A stretch of 32,784 nucleotides of DNA from Patescibacteria group bacterium (GTDB lineage: Bacteria > Patescibacteriota > Patescibacteriia > Patescibacteriales > UBA12465). Of the stretch, positions 7,797 through 14,671 are shown piece after piece (positions within the stretch are counted from its first letter, which is position 1; the number at the start of each line of letters is the position of its first letter). The position numbers and the translations under genes are program-made. The notes beneath the pieces were generated by a model that saw only the letters and a list, made by a program, of their open reading frames with translations, ran no database searches and was not told the DNA's origin. Location: positions 1 to 32,784 of the forward strand of contig JAQWDY010000001.1 in assembly GCA_028705215.1 (NCBI GenBank), read 5' to 3'.

Positions 7797-8759
7797 ATGC
7801 TTATATTTCTATATGGAGAAAACACTTTTCGTCTTCATCGTTTTCTCCAAGAAACAAAAAATAGATTCACTAAAGAAGTTGCTAGCGCTTCCAGTAGTCT
7901 TGATATTTTAGATGGGCAAACAATTGTCACTTCTGCTATTATTGAAAAAATAAATACCGGGTCCTTATTTGCGCGCAAACGCCTACTTATTATCGATAAT
8001 CTTTTTCGCAATAAGAAAACCACTATTTTTAAAGAGATATTGGACTACTTACCAAAAATAGAAAATCGAGATGATTTAGTTGTTATTTTTAAAGAAGGCC
8101 GAATTGTAGAGAAAAGTTTAAATGCAGATGGAAAAAAATTATTTAATTTTTTAAAAAAACAAAAATTTTCACAAGAGTTTAAAAATTTAAGCCCCGCCAG
8201 TTTAAATAATTTTATAAAAAAAGAGGCCGAACTTTATAATAAAAAAATTAACCAAGCAGCCTGTGACGCCTTAATTAGACAAAGCGATGATGATTTATGG
8301 CTAATTTCGCAAAGCATTAAAAAAGCAGCTTTAGCTACTGACAAAGAGTTAATAGATCTTGAAACAATCTCCTTTTATATAGTTGATCATTTTAAAGAAG
8401 ACATTTTTGCCCTTACCGACGCTATTAGCAATAAAAATCACGCTCTCGCCCTAAAAATACTAGAGGAACAATTTGCCGCCGAAATTAGTGATGAATTTTT
8501 GATTGTAATGCTTGCTCGTCAATTTAAAATATTAATTCGCATTAAAAGTGCACTAGCTAAGGGTCTGGCAGCAGAGGAAATTGCACAAACCCTAAAAATT
8601 CACCCCTTTGTTGTAAAAAAAGGCATTCCCCAAGCAAATAATTTTTCCATAAATCAATTAAAATATTGTTTTAATAAAATCATTGAATTTGATAAAAAAA
8701 ATAAAACCGGAGAAGGAGAATTAAAAAGTGAACTTCTTCTTCTTATATCTAATATTTAA
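7797..8759 (+). CDS. holA: DNA polymerase III subunit delta
   Basis: Clamp-loader delta subunit that opens the sliding clamp at the replication fork. The product is 320 residues, close to the usual 330-340. The family N-terminal signature is present (MLIFLYGENTFRLHRFL, then an acidic-basic stretch and a LLIIDNL strand), followed by the domain II/III pattern around LIRQSDDDLWLISQSIKKAAL and IFALTDAISNKNHALALKIL. It starts 6 nt after murI, so it is last in the polA-murD-murI-holA run. Delta proteins diverge strongly, so the call rests on overall architecture more than catalytic residues. Confidence 0.9.
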   Translation: MLIFLYGENTFRLHRFLQETKNRFTKEVASASSSLDILDGQTIVTSAIIEKINTGSLFARKRLLIIDNLFRNKKTTIFKEILDYLPKIENRDDLVVIFKEGRIVEKSLNADGKKLFNFLKKQKFSQEFKNLSPASLNNFIKKEAELYNKKINQAACDALIRQSDDDLWLISQSIKKAALATDKELIDLETISFYIVDHFKEDIFALTDAISNKNHALALKILEEQFAAEISDEFLIVMLARQFKILIRIKSALAKGLAAEEIAQTLKIHPFVVKKGIPQANNFSINQLKYCFNKIIEFDKKNKTGEGELKSELLLLISNI

Positions 8760-8788
8760 AAATCTATTATTTTGCTTAATTTTTACGC

Positions 8789-8817
8789 TTGCTTTTTTAT
8801 TTATTGTTTGTTATATT
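8789..8817 (+). promoter_or_regulatory. Predicted promoter of the tRNA cluster
   Basis: TTGCTT (8789-8794), a 17-nt spacer and TATATT (8812-8817) lie about 50 nt before tRNA-Ile in the AT-rich gap after holA. Confidence 0.45.
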
Positions 8818-8871
8818 TTTACTTAAGAATTTCTGACACCAGAATATTTAGTTTTTATATCTGAAAATTAG

Positions 8872-8945
8872 GGGCAATTAGCTCAGTTGGTTAGAGCGCA
8901 ACACTGATAATGTTGAGGTCGGAGGTTCGAATCCTCCATTGCCCA
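8872..8945 (+). tRNA. tRNA-Ile (GAT)
   Basis: Acceptor GGGCAAT/ATTGCCC, anticodon stem CAACA/TGTTG, loop CTGATAA with anticodon GAT, T arm GGAGG/CCTCC. Discriminator A8945; no CCA is encoded. First gene of a four-tRNA cluster. Confidence 0.97.
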
Positions 8946-8971
8946 CCTAACCATCAGATTGATGGTAATGA

Positions 8972-9044
8972 CGCGGGATAGAGCAGTTGGCAGCTCGCCA
9001 GGCCCATAACCTGGAGGTCGTCGGTTCGAGTCCGACTCCCGCAA
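8972..9044 (+). tRNA. Initiator tRNA-fMet (CAT)
   Basis: The acceptor CGCGGGA against TCCCGCA leaves the C1:A72 mismatch used by formyltransferase and IF2, and the D stem GAGC/GCTC has the initiator-type A11:U24 pair. Loop CCCATAA gives anticodon CAT. The anticodon stem CCAGG/CCTGG has A29:U41 above two G:C pairs, instead of the usual three consecutive G:C pairs. No CCA is encoded. Confidence 0.95.
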
Positions 9045-9069
9045 CAAGTAATGTGTTACTTTAAAAAAT

Positions 9070-9141
9070 GCCTCGGTAGCTCAGTGGTAGAGCAAAGGAC
9101 TGAAAATCCTTGTGTCGTCAGTTCGATTCTGACCCGAGGCA
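9070..9141 (+). tRNA. tRNA-Phe (GAA)
   Basis: Acceptor GCCTCGG/CCGAGGC, anticodon stem AAGGA/TCCTT with loop CTGAAAA (anticodon GAA), T arm GTCAG/CTGAC. Discriminator A9141; no CCA is encoded. Confidence 0.97.
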
Positions 9142-9158
9142 CCTGATTCTCAAGACAC

Positions 9159-9188
9159 TTGGTTCGTGACTGAAGCGAGCCATTTTTT
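9159..9188 (+). terminator. Possible terminator between tRNA-Phe and tRNA-Pro
   Basis: TGGTTCG (9160-9166) pairs with CGAGCCA (9176-9182), followed by a six-T run. If active it would separate Ile-fMet-Phe from Pro; it may instead be a processing hairpin. Confidence 0.5.
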
Positions 9189-9191
9189 ATG

Positions 9192-9267
9192 CGGGGTGTG
9201 GCCCAGTTCGGTCTAAGGCGTCTGGTTTGGGACCAGAAGATCGTGGGTTCAAATCCCACCACCCCGA
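9192..9267 (+). tRNA. tRNA-Pro (TGG)
   Basis: Acceptor CGGGGTG/CACCCCG, anticodon stem TCTGG/CCAGA with loop TTTGGGA (anticodon TGG), T arm GTGGG/CCCAC. Discriminator A9267; no CCA is encoded. Confidence 0.96.
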
Positions 9268-9270
9268 CTC

Positions 9271-9299
9271 TTGATTTTTATTTATTATTATGTTAGTAT
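9271..9299 (+). promoter_or_regulatory. Predicted promoter of rpsT
   Basis: TTGATT (9271-9276), a 17-nt spacer and TAGTAT (9294-9299). It predicts a 45-nt AT-rich leader without an evident Shine-Dalgarno sequence. Confidence 0.4.
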
Positions 9300-9350
9300 G
9301 CTCCTAGTTAGAGTTAACTTTAACTTTGATTTTATTAATTTAAATTAATT

Positions 9351-9611
9351 ATGCCGAATAAGAAATCTGCTAAAAAAGAGCTACGTAAGAACGTAAAACA
9401 AAAAGCAAGCAACAAAAAAGTCTCTACACAAATGAAAAAGGCCTTAAAATCTAATTTTAAGCAAATTCAAGCAAATGATAAAACTGTTAAAGACAATCTA
9501 TCTTTAACTATTAAGGCGATTGATAAGGCTGCTAAGAAAGGTGTTATAAAAAAGAACAACGCCAGTCGTAAAAAATCTCGTTTAATGAAAAAAGTAAATA
9601 ATTTAAAATAA
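9351..9611 (+). CDS. rpsT: 30S ribosomal protein bS20
   Basis: Small-subunit protein that binds 16S rRNA helices early in assembly. It has 86 residues and a very basic helical composition. The N-terminal MPNKKSAKKELRKN and the C-terminal KKGVIKKNNASRKKSRLMKKVN block are typical of the family. It heads the block followed 62 nt later by rpsO. Confidence 0.95.
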   Translation: MPNKKSAKKELRKNVKQKASNKKVSTQMKKALKSNFKQIQANDKTVKDNLSLTIKAIDKAAKKGVIKKNNASRKKSRLMKKVNNLK

Positions 9612-9673
9612 ACTAAATTACTTTTTCTTGGATACGGCCTTACTACCCGTTTCTCGGATGAAGCAATAAATTT

Positions 9674-10045
9674 ATGTTAGAAAAAAAAGTAAAAGAGAAA
9701 TTAATTAAGAAGTATCGAGTTCACGATACTGATACTGGTTCTACCAGCATTCAAATTGCTATTTTAACCGAAGAAATCAAAGAATTAACTGAACACTTAA
9801 AAAAACATAAACATGATTTTTCATCACGCCGCGGTTTATTGAAAAAAGTTGGCGAAAGAAGAAAATTATTAAGATATTTACAAAAAGATAACTTAGAACA
9901 GTTCAAGGATGTCGCCACTAAATTAAAGTTAAAAATTGCACAAAGATTACAACAAGAAGAGGAAGAAGAACTGAAGAAAGATAAGGGGTATATAACTCCA
10001 GAAGATGAAGAAGAGAGAGAGGATAACGAAGAGGCAAAAGCCTAA
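9674..10045 (+). CDS. rpsO: 30S ribosomal protein uS15 with acidic C-terminal extension
   Basis: Binds the central-domain three-way junction of 16S rRNA and contributes to bridge B4. Residues 1-89 match the family: HDTDTGSTSIQIAILTEEIKELTEHLKKHKHDFSSRRGLLKKVGERRKLLRYL is the canonical core, read in segments. About 35 further residues are Glu/Asp/Lys-rich (QQEEEEELKKDK, then EDEEERED), making 123 residues against the usual 88-89. The NYN-domain gene starts 3 nt after the stop, and pnp follows. Confidence 0.97.
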   Translation: MLEKKVKEKLIKKYRVHDTDTGSTSIQIAILTEEIKELTEHLKKHKHDFSSRRGLLKKVGERRKLLRYLQKDNLEQFKDVATKLKLKIAQRLQQEEEEELKKDKGYITPEDEEEREDNEEAKA

Positions 10046-10048
10046 ACT

Positions 10049-10591
10049 ATGATAAAACACAGTGAACAAAGAGTAGGAGTGTTAGTAGATGTTTCAAACA
10101 TGTACCACTCAGCTCGTAATTTATACGGAAAGAAAGTAAACTTCAAAGAGATATTACTTAAAGCAGTGGCTGGTCGGAAACTTATCCGAGCCACTGCTTA
10201 TGCTATAAGAACAGAAAATCAAGAAGAAGCTCCTTTCGCTGAAGCCTTAGAACAACAAGGCTTTGAAGTAAAGATGAAAGACCTGCAAATATTTGCTGGT
10301 GGTGCTAAAAAAGCTGACTGGGATGTGGGCCTAGCTATTGATGCAATTAAATTAGCTGATAAACTTGATGTTATTATTATAGTTTCCGGCGATGGTGACT
10401 ACATGCCCGCGGTTTCCTATATCCAAAATAACAAAGGCTGTCTAGTGGAAATTATGGCCTTTAGAAAGACTTGTTCTTCTAAATTAATTGAAGAAGTTGA
10501 TGATTTTATTGATCTGGGATCTGATCGACGTTTTTTATTACCAGGCGGATCAAGTGTGGGAAAAAGAAGAACATTAAAGAAAAATAAATAA
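10049..10591 (+). CDS. NYN-domain (PIN-like, LabA/DUF88 type) putative ribonuclease
   Basis: The 180 residues form a single NYN domain. The acidic positions are visible as VGVLVDVSNMYHSAR (Asp and Asn of motif 1), the KKADWDVGLAIDAI segment, VSGDGDYMPAVSYI, and a C-terminal VDDFIDLG. These predict a metal-dependent nuclease of the PIN-like fold; family members act on RNA or are uncharacterised. The gene sits between rpsO, with a 3-nt gap, and pnp, so a role in RNA processing or decay is a reasonable inference. A short basic tail follows (KRRTLKKNK). Confidence 0.88.
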   Translation: MIKHSEQRVGVLVDVSNMYHSARNLYGKKVNFKEILLKAVAGRKLIRATAYAIRTENQEEAPFAEALEQQGFEVKMKDLQIFAGGAKKADWDVGLAIDAIKLADKLDVIIIVSGDGDYMPAVSYIQNNKGCLVEIMAFRKTCSSKLIEEVDDFIDLGSDRRFLLPGGSSVGKRRTLKKNK

Positions 10592-10605
10592 AATTTAATT
10601 AACGT

Positions 10606-10658
10606 TTGACCGTTAAATAGATAGTGCTGTAATAATTTACAGTCCTGTAATTTAACGG
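10606..10658 (+). promoter_or_regulatory. pnp promoter candidate and nested hairpin leader
   Basis: TTGACC (10606-10611) with AATAAT (10631-10636) and an upstream TG could form an extended -10 promoter, although the 19-nt spacer is long. The same stretch forms a nested inverted repeat: CCGTTAAAT (10610-10618) with ATTTAACGG (10650-10658), and inside it CTGTAA (10627-10632) with TTACAG (10637-10642). If transcribed from upstream this is a structured 5' region directly before pnp, like the RNase III-processed pnp leader known in enterobacteria. Confidence 0.45.
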
Positions 10659-10674
10659 CCAGGCACAAAAAATT

Positions 10675-12921
10675 ATGGAAAAAATATTTTCAAGTGAATG
10701 GCTTGGCCGCCCACTTTCAATAAAAACTGGAAAAGTAGCTAAACAAGCAAACGCGGCCGTTTGGGTGCAATACGGAGAAACGGTAGTACAAGCTACCGTT
10801 GTTCAATCAAAAAATGAAAGGGATGGAGTTGATTTCTTCCCTTTAATGGTTGATTTTGAAGAAAAACTTTATGCCGCTGGCATTATTAAGGGCTCCCGCT
10901 GGATAAAGCGCGAGGGTCGCCCAACCGATCAATCTGTTTTAACCGGCAGAATGATAGATCGATCAATTAGACCATTATTTGACGAAAGCGACAGACGCGA
11001 CATTCAAGTAATTATAACCGTCCTAGCAGTTGATCAAGAAAATGATCACGATATAGTTTCTTTGATTGCGGCTTCAGCGGCTTTATCTATTTCTGGTGTA
11101 AATTGGCAAGGTCCAATCAGTGGCGTTCGAGTTGCCTTAATTGAAAACGAATTTGTTTTTAACCCTACCTATGAAGAACAGGCTAAAAGCACGCTTGATT
11201 TAATCGTCGCTGGAACTTTAGAAAGAGTAATTATGATTGAAGCGGGCGCCCAAGAAATCAAAGAGGAAAAAATGCTAGAAGCAATAATGCTTGGTCAAGA
11301 AAAACTTCAAGGAGCACTTGACTTGATAGCGAAAATGAAAGAAGAATTATCACCAAGTACTAATACTAAACCTGAAAAGGATTTAGACAAGGATCAAATA
11401 GCGGCTGAAGAAGAAAAGAAACAGCTCTTAGAAATGAGTCGTTCTTGGTTAAAAGATAACATAGAAAACATTTTATTTGATAAACAGTACTACAGTAAAG
11501 GCGAGAGAAAGGCGGCGGTTTCAGCAGTTAAAGATGGTTTGGATAAATATTTAAAAACTCAAGATATTAGTGCTGATAAAAGATCTTTTGCAATCAAGAA
11601 AACAGCTGAAGAAATGATAGAAACAGCGGTTACAAATGGAATTTTAGAAAAAAAGAAACGTGTTGATGGACGCGCTATTACTGAAATTAGAAATCTAGAA
11701 GCAGAAGTAGCAATCTTGCCCAGAGACCACGGCACAGCTCTTTTTTCTCGTGGAGAAACTCAGGTTATGTCCATAGTTACTCTTGGCGCCCCTGGTTTAG
11801 AACAATCACTTGAAGGATTAGAGGGACAAACCAAAAAAAGCTTCATGCATCACTATAATTTTCCTCCCTATTCAGTTGGCGAAGCTTCTCCTTTGCGTGG
11901 CACAGGTCGACGTGAAGTAGGGCATGGTGCCTTAGCAGAAAAAGCTCTAATGCCCATTATTCCAACAAAAGAAATCTTCCCTTATACCTTAAGGGTTGTT
12001 AGTGAAACCCTTGGTTCAAATGGCTCATCTTCAATGGCCTCAACTTGCGCAGCTACTTTAGCCTTAATGGATGCGGGTGTCCCTATTAAAAGACCGGTAG
12101 CGGGTATTGCCATGGGATTAGCCTCAAACGAGGATATGTCCAAATGGGAGGTGCTAACCGACATTCAAGACTTAGAAGATGGAAAAGGTGGCATGGATTT
12201 TAAAATCACTGGCACCACAGAAGGCCTTACCGCAATTCAATTAGACACAAAAACAATCGGCTTAGATAAAGATATAATCAAAAAAACCTTAAGCCAAGGA
12301 AGACAAGCTTTAAACGAAATCCTAGAAGTACTAACTAAAGCAATCCCAGCGCCCCGTGCTGAATTGTCAAAATATGCACCCCGTATTATTAGTTTTAAAG
12401 TTGATCCCGAAAAAATTGGTGCTATTATTGGTCCTGGTGGTAAGGTGATTAATAAAATAATCGACGAAACTGGAGTGAGTATAGACATTGAAGATGATGG
12501 TCTTGTTATGGTTTGTGGCACTGATGTTGCTATGGTAAACGAAGCAGTAAAACAAGTAAAACAAATAGTTCATGTTTATGCAGCTGGCGAAGTTGTAACC
12601 GGAAAAGTGGTAAGACTTTTAGATTTTGGTGCTTTTGTTGCTCTTAGCCCCAATCAAGATGGTATGGTTCATGTAAGCGAGCTTGCTCCTTATCGGATTG
12701 AAAAGCCAGGCGATTTCCTTAATATCGGAGATGAAGTAACTGTTAAAGTAAAGGAAGTCGATGACCAGGGACGAGTAAACTTGAGCATGAAAAACGTAGA
12801 GGAGAATGCTCACCTCTGGAAGGAGGAAAAGGGTAAATCAACTGGCAATGGTTCAACTGGTCGTTATAATAACCAAAAAGGTGACAGGCGACCTCGTAAT
12901 TTTGATCGACCTCGTTCATAA
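10675..12921 (+). CDS. pnp: Polyribonucleotide nucleotidyltransferase (PNPase)
   Basis: Phosphorolytic 3'-5' exoribonuclease of mRNA decay. The 748-residue length is normal. Two RNase PH-like domains flank a helical linker; the second carries HHYNFPPYSVGE and the GHGALAEKAL region of the active site. A KH domain (about 570-625) has IGAIIGPGGKVINKI, followed by an S1 domain (about 638-710) with GKVVRLLDFGAFVAL and DGMVHVSEL. The Gly/Arg/Asn-rich tail is disordered. It follows the NYN gene after 83 nt containing a structured leader. With RNase Y (18446) and RNase III (29542) it makes up much of the RNA-decay machinery of the window. Confidence 0.98.
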   Translation: MEKIFSSEWLGRPLSIKTGKVAKQANAAVWVQYGETVVQATVVQSKNERDGVDFFPLMVDFEEKLYAAGIIKGSRWIKREGRPTDQSVLTGRMIDRSIRPLFDESDRRDIQVIITVLAVDQENDHDIVSLIAASAALSISGVNWQGPISGVRVALIENEFVFNPTYEEQAKSTLDLIVAGTLERVIMIEAGAQEIKEEKMLEAIMLGQEKLQGALDLIAKMKEELSPSTNTKPEKDLDKDQIAAEEEKKQLLEMSRSWLKDNIENILFDKQYYSKGERKAAVSAVKDGLDKYLKTQDISADKRSFAIKKTAEEMIETAVTNGILEKKKRVDGRAITEIRNLEAEVAILPRDHGTALFSRGETQVMSIVTLGAPGLEQSLEGLEGQTKKSFMHHYNFPPYSVGEASPLRGTGRREVGHGALAEKALMPIIPTKEIFPYTLRVVSETLGSNGSSSMASTCAATLALMDAGVPIKRPVAGIAMGLASNEDMSKWEVLTDIQDLEDGKGGMDFKITGTTEGLTAIQLDTKTIGLDKDIIKKTLSQGRQALNEILEVLTKAIPAPRAELSKYAPRIISFKVDPEKIGAIIGPGGKVINKIIDETGVSIDIEDDGLVMVCGTDVAMVNEAVKQVKQIVHVYAAGEVVTGKVVRLLDFGAFVALSPNQDGMVHVSELAPYRIEKPGDFLNIGDEVTVKVKEVDDQGRVNLSMKNVEENAHLWKEEKGKSTGNGSTGRYNNQKGDRRPRNFDRPRS

Positions 12922-12923
12922 TC

Positions 12924-12952
12924 TTGACTTTTTACTAATATTAAGTTAATAT
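12924..12952 (+). promoter_or_regulatory. Predicted promoter of rpsP
   Basis: TTGACT (12924-12929), a 17-nt spacer and TAATAT (12947-12952). The -10 lies in a short AT palindrome (AATATT/AATATT) followed by six T residues that might double as a weak end for pnp transcripts. Confidence 0.45.
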
Positions 12953-12983
12953 TTTTTAACTATAAATAATACAGAAAAACACT

Positions 12984-13436
12984 ATGTTAATGATAAAATT
13001 ATCAAAAGTAGGAAAAACTAATAAAAAGGTATTCCGCTTGATTATTTCAGAAAAGTCACGCGATCCTTTTGGCCGTGTTTTAGAAAATTTAGGTTCATAC
13101 AATCCTTATTCTAAGGAATTGGTAGCCAAAGAAGATAGAATTAAACACTGGATAGAAAAAGGAGCGCAAATGACAGCAACTGTCAACAATCTTCTTGTGG
13201 GCAAGAACATAATTTCCGGCGAAAAGCTTGTTGCCTCTAAACCAGGCAAAAAAAGTGAAAAAAAATTAGCCCAAATTAAAGCTAAACAAGACAAGAAGGC
13301 AAGTAAAACTGAAGCAACGGAAGTAACAACAGAAGAAAAGGCAGGGGCAAATGAAGCTGCTGACGCCAAAGAACAGGCACCAGAAGAGGAGAAAAATGAG
13401 GAAATAAAGGAAGAAACAGAAGTTAGTGAAAAATAA
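12984..13436 (+). CDS. rpsP: 30S ribosomal protein bS16 with long acidic C-terminal tail
   Basis: Small-subunit assembly protein binding the 16S 5' domain. Residues 1-80 match the family (MIKLSKVGKTNKKVFRLII, SYNPYSKE, the IKHWIEKGAQMTATVNNLL core). About 70 further residues are Lys/Ala/Glu-rich and become strongly acidic at the end (EEEKNEEIKEETEVSEK). ATG 12984 gives two extra residues; ATG 12990 is an equally likely start. It opens the conserved rpsP-khpA-trmD order. Confidence 0.95.
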   Translation: MLMIKLSKVGKTNKKVFRLIISEKSRDPFGRVLENLGSYNPYSKELVAKEDRIKHWIEKGAQMTATVNNLLVGKNIISGEKLVASKPGKKSEKKLAQIKAKQDKKASKTEATEVTTEEKAGANEAADAKEQAPEEEKNEEIKEETEVSEK

Positions 13437-13473
13437 GAAAAAATAGCTAGATTAAGCCTTTTTTGTCCATAAA

Positions 13474-13501
13474 TTGACAAAGAAGGAGATAATGATAAAA
13501 T
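13474..13501 (+). promoter_or_regulatory. Predicted promoter of khpA
   Basis: A perfect TTGACA -35 (13474-13479), a 16-nt spacer and TAAAAT (13496-13501). It predicts an 80-nt leader before the ATG at 13588. Confidence 0.6.
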
Positions 13502-13587
13502 AATAATAAGACTGTTTATCTAGCAGTTATTTAATAAAGACGCAGACAAATAAACTAAGTGTTGTTTGTTTGCAAATAATTAAAACT

Positions 13588-13914
13588 ATGGAAGAGCAAG
13601 ACAAGAATTTTCTTGAAACTATCGTCAAGAACATTGTCGGTAATCCTAACGACGTTGTTGTCGAAAGGACTATTGATGAAAGAGGGGTACTTTTAACCCT
13701 TAAAATCAATCCTGCCGATATGGGTTATGTAATTGGCCGCAAAGGTCAGACTGCACAAGCAATTCGCACTTTATTGAAAATTGTCGGTGCTAAAAATAAT
13801 TCTCGTGTTAACTTAAAGATTTACGACCCAGAAGGTGGTAATCATCGTAACAACGAGAGACGTGAAAGCAATGACCATGTTGACACTTCTGCTATAGATG
13901 ATTTAAACATCTAG
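13588..13914 (+). CDS. khpA: KH-domain RNA-binding protein KhpA (YlqC family)
   Basis: The product has 108 residues from ATG 13588. The frame is open from TTG 13570, but the ATG gives the standard N-terminus MEEQDKNFLETIVKNIVGNP. One KH domain carries the VIGRKGQTAQAIRTLL GxxG loop, and a short disordered, charged tail follows. KhpA homologues bind many RNAs and affect ribosome assembly and division. The position between rpsP and trmD is conserved in many bacteria, although rimM is missing from this order. The stop is TAG, one of only two in the window. Confidence 0.93.
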   Translation: MEEQDKNFLETIVKNIVGNPNDVVVERTIDERGVLLTLKINPADMGYVIGRKGQTAQAIRTLLKIVGAKNNSRVNLKIYDPEGGNHRNNERRESNDHVDTSAIDDLNI

Positions 13915-13924
13915 CAAAAATAGT

Positions 13925-13968
13925 TATAAACAAAGAAGCCCTATTAAATTCGGGCTTTTTTGTTTATA
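13925..13968 (+). terminator. Strong terminator between khpA and trmD
   Basis: AAGCCC (13936-13941) pairs with GGGCTT (13952-13957), followed by T residues. The flanks TATAAACAAA and TTTGTTTATA extend the stem. It separates trmD transcription from rpsP-khpA, or attenuates read-through. Confidence 0.8.
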
Positions 13969-13970
13969 AT
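13965..13970 (+). promoter_or_regulatory. Possible -10 box of trmD
   Basis: A perfect TATAAT ends six bases before ATG 13977, so a start at the ATG would be leaderless. I find no matching -35, and the box overlaps the right flank of the khpA terminator. Confidence 0.35.
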
Positions 13971-13976
13971 AAAATT

Positions 13977-14651
13977 ATGAAGTTTAATATAATTACTATC
14001 TTTCCTAAACTGCTAGACTCTTATCTTGAAGAGGGTATTTTAAGTCGCGCTCTAGCAAAAAAAGTAATAAAAATAAAGACACACGACTTAAGAAAATGGA
14101 CTAAAGATAAGCACCGCACCGTTGACGACACTCCTTACGGCGGTGGGGCTGGTATGCTAATGAAAATTGAACCTTTATACAAAGCCCTTCAGCACATTAA
14201 GAAAAGTAGTCAAAAAATTGAAAAGAAAAAGAAAAAAATAATACTCTTATCAGCGTCAGGAAAAAAATGGAATCAGGCCCTTGCACAAAAATATAGCACC
14301 CTTGAAGATATTGTCTTTATATGTGGACGCTATGAAGGAGTTGATTGGCGTATTAAAGAATTTATTGATGAAGAAGTTTCAATTGGTGATTATGTTTTAA
14401 CCGGTGGTGAATTGGCTGCCATGGTTATAATTGATTCTATTACCAGACTTTTACCTGGATCTTTAGGAAACGAAAACAGCGTCGCTGAAGAATCACATAG
14501 TAAAAAAAATGTCGGCGAATATCCTCAATACACCCGACCTGAAGAATTTAAAGTCGGCCAGAAAAAATACAAGGTCCCTCCAATACTGCTATCGGGTGAT
14601 CATGAAAGAATAAAGGAATGGAGAAGAAAAAATCAAAAAATAATTAAATAA
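13977..14651 (+). CDS. trmD: tRNA (guanine-N1-)-methyltransferase
   Basis: SPOUT-class enzyme making m1G37 in tRNAs reading CNN and similar codons, which prevents +1 frameshifting. At 224 residues it is normal. The trefoil-knot SAM-binding elements are visible: DDTPYGGGAGMLMK, LSASGKKW, FICGRYEGVDWRI and SIGDYVLTGGELAAMV, ending with PEEFKVGQKKYKVPPILLSGDH. It lies downstream of khpA as in the classical rpsP-ylqC-rimM-trmD-rplS order, but neither rimM nor rplS is present. Its substrate type, tRNA-Pro(TGG), is encoded at 9192. Confidence 0.97.
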   Translation: MKFNIITIFPKLLDSYLEEGILSRALAKKVIKIKTHDLRKWTKDKHRTVDDTPYGGGAGMLMKIEPLYKALQHIKKSSQKIEKKKKKIILLSASGKKWNQALAQKYSTLEDIVFICGRYEGVDWRIKEFIDEEVSIGDYVLTGGELAAMVIIDSITRLLPGSLGNENSVAEESHSKKNVGEYPQYTRPEEFKVGQKKYKVPPILLSGDHERIKEWRRKNQKIIK

Positions 14652-14671
14652 TCTGATAAATTATCAGATTA
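14649..14671. terminator. Bidirectional terminator between trmD and the DHH gene
   Basis: TAATCTGAT pairs with ATCAGATTA around 14649-14671, with T runs in the rightward direction. It overlaps the stop codons of both convergent genes. Confidence 0.7.

Noticed and set aside
9056-9262. Minus-strand ORF of 68 codons across the tRNA-Phe and tRNA-Pro genes
   Set aside because: It is antisense to tRNA genes and gives the familiar spurious GFEPT/RVRIELTT type translation seen opposite tRNA clusters.
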